Shown here: piece by piece, positions 61,951-64,000 of the stretch
How positions within the stretch are numbered: the first letter of the stretch is position 1
Layout of the letters: every line of letters starts with the position of its first letter
Source of the DNA: Bartonella grahamii subsp. shimonis
Lineage (GTDB): Bacteria; Pseudomonadota; Alphaproteobacteria; Rhizobiales; Rhizobiaceae
DNA: 64,000 nucleotides
Reading direction: 5' to 3'
NCBI RefSeq assembly: GCF_036327415.1
Contig: NZ_CP123961.1
Location: 1,674,001 to 1,738,000, forward strand
The notes under the pieces: generated by a model
The model's input: the letters and a program-made list of their open reading frames with translations, nothing else
What the model was told of the DNA's origin: nothing
Databases searched by the model: none
Program-made: the position numbers and the translations under genes

Positions 61951-62137
61951 TAACAAAGGTCATCAAACAAGAGAGTATTTTATCGAATGTGAAAAGCTTG
62001 CAAAGCAGATAGCTGTTTCGCAAATCGATTACTCAAGTCCTCAAGCGATGATAGGATTCTTGCATCACTTACAAAGCCAAATAGAGCAGAAAAATCATGT
62101 TATTGCCGAATTAGCACCAAAGGCAGAGGCTTTGTAA
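61935..62137 (+). pseudogene. Antirepressor fragment (Ant/KilA-type) fused to the tail gene
   Basis: The frame reads ERNNKGHQTREYFIECEKLA, then SSPQAMIGFLHHLQSQIEQK and AELAPKAEAL-stop, the middle part of phage antirepressors (NNxGxQTREYFIECEK). The N-terminal DNA-binding domain is replaced by the tail-gene end. Its initiator (61922) lies inside the tail gene, so expression is doubtful. Confidence 0.6.
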
Positions 62138-62301
62138 AGCTTAAAGACACGCCGTATAGCACTTGCCGAGCGTGGCTTTTATAATGGAAGTAGAGCGCAA
62201 AGATGCGCGCGCTCGTGGTTTATCCCTCTACCCGATTTCATCTATAAAGATGATTATAGTATTGCTGATGGGGAATTGTTGGCCATCACCAGCAACAAGA
62301 C

Positions 62302-62661
62302 TTAAGGCTGGCATTCAAGTTGTTCTGAATGTTTTTTACAATAAGGGCTATTTAAGCGTCTCTCAACACTTCGCTGAGGCATGACAGCACCAGGACGACA
62401 TATGGGAAGGTTGTCTGATTTATGATTTTCACACCAATCTTGTATTGTAAAGCTAGGACGAAAACCTGATTGCGCCATACACATTTCAATACTGGCAAAT
62501 TGATTCAAATCTAGCGCCACAACCTTATTAAGGTCCGGTACTCCACATTCTAAAAGTATTTTATTTCTCCATAATGTTGGAGAAAGTGAGGGAATTGAGT
62601 TAACACATCCAGTGATACTTAACAGAGCTATGCAACTCAACAGTTTTAAGATTTTCTTCAT
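62302..62661 (-). CDS. Cysteine-rich lipoprotein, candidate orphan immunity paralogue B
   Basis: 119 residues with lipobox LLSITGC (Cys 19), then LLECG, EMCMAQSGFR, DWCENHKSDNLPICRPGAV, PQRSVERRLNSPYCKKH. Compared with paralogue C it lacks about a dozen residues around WEKPG (in-frame deletion). Its leader (62662–62720) is nearly identical to that of paralogue A, including the AAGGCTC…GAGCCTT-type hairpin. GGAGGG precedes the ATG. It lies 176 bases downstream of paralogue C on the same strand. Confidence 0.75.
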   Translation of the reverse strand: MKKILKLLSCIALLSITGCVNSIPSLSPTLWRNKILLECGVPDLNKVVALDLNQFASIEMCMAQSGFRPSFTIQDWCENHKSDNLPICRPGAVMPQRSVERRLNSPYCKKHSEQLECQP

Positions 62662-62775
62662 TTTGTCCCTCCTTCAATGGATTTAGTGACTATAAGAAGG
62701 CTCAAAAGCCTGTTGATATTTTCTGTCACCGCCGTTTTAAACAACGGTGAACAATATTGAGATGATTAGTGAAAC

Positions 62776-62813
62776 AATCCCGCCATTCCAAGTGAAGGCA
62801 AGGATGGCGGATT
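62776..62813 (-). terminator. Hairpin after lipoprotein C
   Basis: CCGCCAT (62780–62786) pairs with ATGGCGG (62804–62810), extended by flanking matches. It lies 25 bases past the paralogue C stop and may end the toxin–lipoprotein transcript. Confidence 0.45.
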
Positions 62814-62837
62814 GTTGGTCATTACAAACAGTAAGAC

Positions 62838-63239
62838 TTAAGGATAGCATTCATATTGTTCTGGATGCTTTTTACAAAAAGGGCTGTTCAAGCGCTTCTT
62901 GACACTGCGCCTCGGGATCACAGCGCCCGGACGACATATGGGTAAGTTTTCGGCTTTATGGTTTACACACCACCCCCCCCCCCTTTCTTCATAGCGGAAT
63001 CCTGATTGAACCATGCAAGCATGAATTGTTGCTATTGCATTATTACTGAGCTTTCTACTTTCTGGATCCTTATCATAAGGGGTTGGCATACCGCATTCTA
63101 ACAAGGCTTTTCCTATCTCCGTAAAATCTGCTCCTGGCTTTTCCCATGCCCCTATAGAAGATGTGGGAGTCTTATTAAACTGGCACCCAGCTATACTCAA
63201 TAGAGTTATCGCACTTAATAATTTTAAGGTTTGTTTCAT
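62838..63239 (-). CDS. Cysteine-rich lipoprotein coupled to the toxin-like gene (paralogue C), with G11 tract
   Basis: 133 residues with lipobox LLSIAGC (Cys 19) and the family pattern WEKPGADFTEIGKALLECG, HACMVQSGFRYE, WCVNHKAENLPICRPGAV, RLNSPFCKKHPEQYECYP. Its ATG overlaps the stop of the upstream haemagglutinin gene (ATGA, 63236–63239). Residues RGGGW are encoded by an uninterrupted run of 11 G (C run at 62973–62983). The position of a small secreted protein directly after a CdiA/FhaB-type gene is that of an immunity gene; a lipoprotein would protect against a toxin acting in the envelope. That role is inferred. Confidence 0.78.
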   Translation of the reverse strand: MKQTLKLLSAITLLSIAGCQFNKTPTSSIGAWEKPGADFTEIGKALLECGMPTPYDKDPESRKLSNNAIATIHACMVQSGFRYEERGGGWCVNHKAENLPICRPGAVIPRRSVKKRLNSPFCKKHPEQYECYP

Positions 63240-64000
63240 TTTTTACTCCATGATTTACTTGAAGGAACTTGTTCACGATGAGATGTGCCATAATTATATC
63301 TACATTTATAACTCGCATTTCCAAGACAGGTATGGGAACTTATGGGATCTGAGAACATTTTCCATGTTTCTTTCCACCAGTTACTGCCAGCAGGGAGTGT
63401 CTCATAGGTATAATCATTGCCACCAATAACTCTGCTTACAAAGTCATATCTATGCCCATCAAAGCCTATCGTGGTTTGTTTGCCATCACTCACATAACCT
63501 AACAGACCGGATGCAACTAAAACATTAAAGGCGGGTCCATAGAAATTGATATTCGTGTTGTCGGCTATACCGTGCACACCTTCTTGTTTGAAAGAATTCA
63601 GCATATTCCCCAATGTCATCGTCCCACGGCTATGGCCATAAAGTTCTAACCCTGTAATACCATGGCTATACACCAAATCTTTTGCTTCTTGTGTGGAATT
63701 GGTCAAACCCCAAAAGTTATTTTCCATAAACTTCTGATAACCCGCAACCAGTAGTTCTGAGATAGCAGAATCGGCTTTGGGGAACACAACAAAATAAAGC
63801 GGTTCATTTTTATCCTTCGCATGTTGCTCTGCATAAACAGCCGCCTCATAGGGGGGTGTAAAAATGCCATTGAGGGACACATGCACCTTGCCATCAGAGC
63901 CGGCTTGCAAATGCTGCTTTTCCTCATCCGTTAAATAATGAAACTTAGGGATTTTTTGTCCACGAGCGTCTTTGATATACTGTCCATTTGCATCTTTTTC
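63236..64000 (-). CDS. Filamentous haemagglutinin/CdiA-like protein, C-terminal toxin-like domain (partial)
   Basis: The last 254 codons of a gene that continues beyond the window. FHYLTDEEKQHLQAGSDGKV and ISELLVAGYQKFMENNFWGL, then LTNSTQEAKDLV, match the C-terminal region of many large two-partner-secreted haemagglutinins. LELYGHSRGTMTLGNMLNSF holds a G-x-S-x-G nucleophile elbow (Ser124 of the fragment); Asp186 (GHRYDFVSR) and His223 (SSHTCLGNA) follow in the Ser–Asp–His order of alpha/beta hydrolases. NFYGPAFNVL and VIGGNDYTYETLPAGSN are other family segments. The delivery domains lie off the window. A lipase/esterase-type toxin is a plausible reading, not shown. Confidence 0.78.
   Translation of the reverse strand, partial: EKDANGQYIKDARGQKIPKFHYLTDEEKQHLQAGSDGKVHVSLNGIFTPPYEAAVYAEQHAKDKNEPLYFVVFPKADSAISELLVAGYQKFMENNFWGLTNSTQEAKDLVYSHGITGLELYGHSRGTMTLGNMLNSFKQEGVHGIADNTNINFYGPAFNVLVASGLLGYVSDGKQTTIGFDGHRYDFVSRVIGGNDYTYETLPAGSNWWKETWKMFSDPISSHTCLGNASYKCRYNYGTSHREQVPSSKSWSKK

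Overview
The window is AT-rich alphaproteobacterial DNA, almost certainly from the chromosome of a Bartonella species. This rests on the gene content and protein sequences (RecA, AlaS, the ribosomal proteins, an NdvA-type exporter, the Rhizobiales-like order pcm–tolC–popZ–valS), the low G+C, the long gene-poor spacers and the decayed prophage genes. I cannot name the species.

Layout. Positions 1–3000: a three-gene ABC-2 exporter next to the remains of a DivK-like response regulator. 3.8–15.6 kb: rluC-type pseudouridine synthase, an NdvA-like glucan exporter, alaS, recA, and a rarA–HtrA protease pair with overlapping ends. 15.8–34.5 kb: one long leftward block joining the alpha, spc, S10 and str ribosomal operons (rplQ to rpsL) with adk, secY, rpoA, tuf and fusA, closed by a clear terminator after rplQ. 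34.9–39.2 kb: exonuclease III and a four-gene polar amino-acid ABC importer. 39.2–52.7 kb: Sel1 protein, a phage-integrase scar, valS, popZ, tolC, pcm, tRNA-Cys, tRNA-Asn, a DEAD-box helicase, a small exported protein, ilvA and tRNA-Leu.

From tRNA-Leu to the right edge (52.7–64 kb) lies a decayed prophage or accessory island. It holds a RuvC-like nuclease without a normal start codon, two broken DUF1376 replication genes, a tandem pair of small paralogues, an SSB, two HicAB modules (one with a frameshifted toxin), a tail-protein/antirepressor chimera, scattered antirepressor fragments and several one-base frameshifts, most of them in or beside homopolymers.

The most interesting part is at the right edge. 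The C-terminus of a large filamentous-haemagglutinin/CdiA-like protein, carrying an alpha/beta-hydrolase-type G-H-S-R-G motif, overlaps by ATGA the start of a small cysteine-rich lipoprotein gene. Two further paralogues of that lipoprotein lie in the island. I read this as a polymorphic toxin with a lipoprotein immunity gene and spare immunity copies. The coupled copy contains an in-frame tract of 11 G, so it may be phase-variable. The toxin and immunity roles are inference; the overlap, the motif, the paralogy and the G tract are visible in the sequence.
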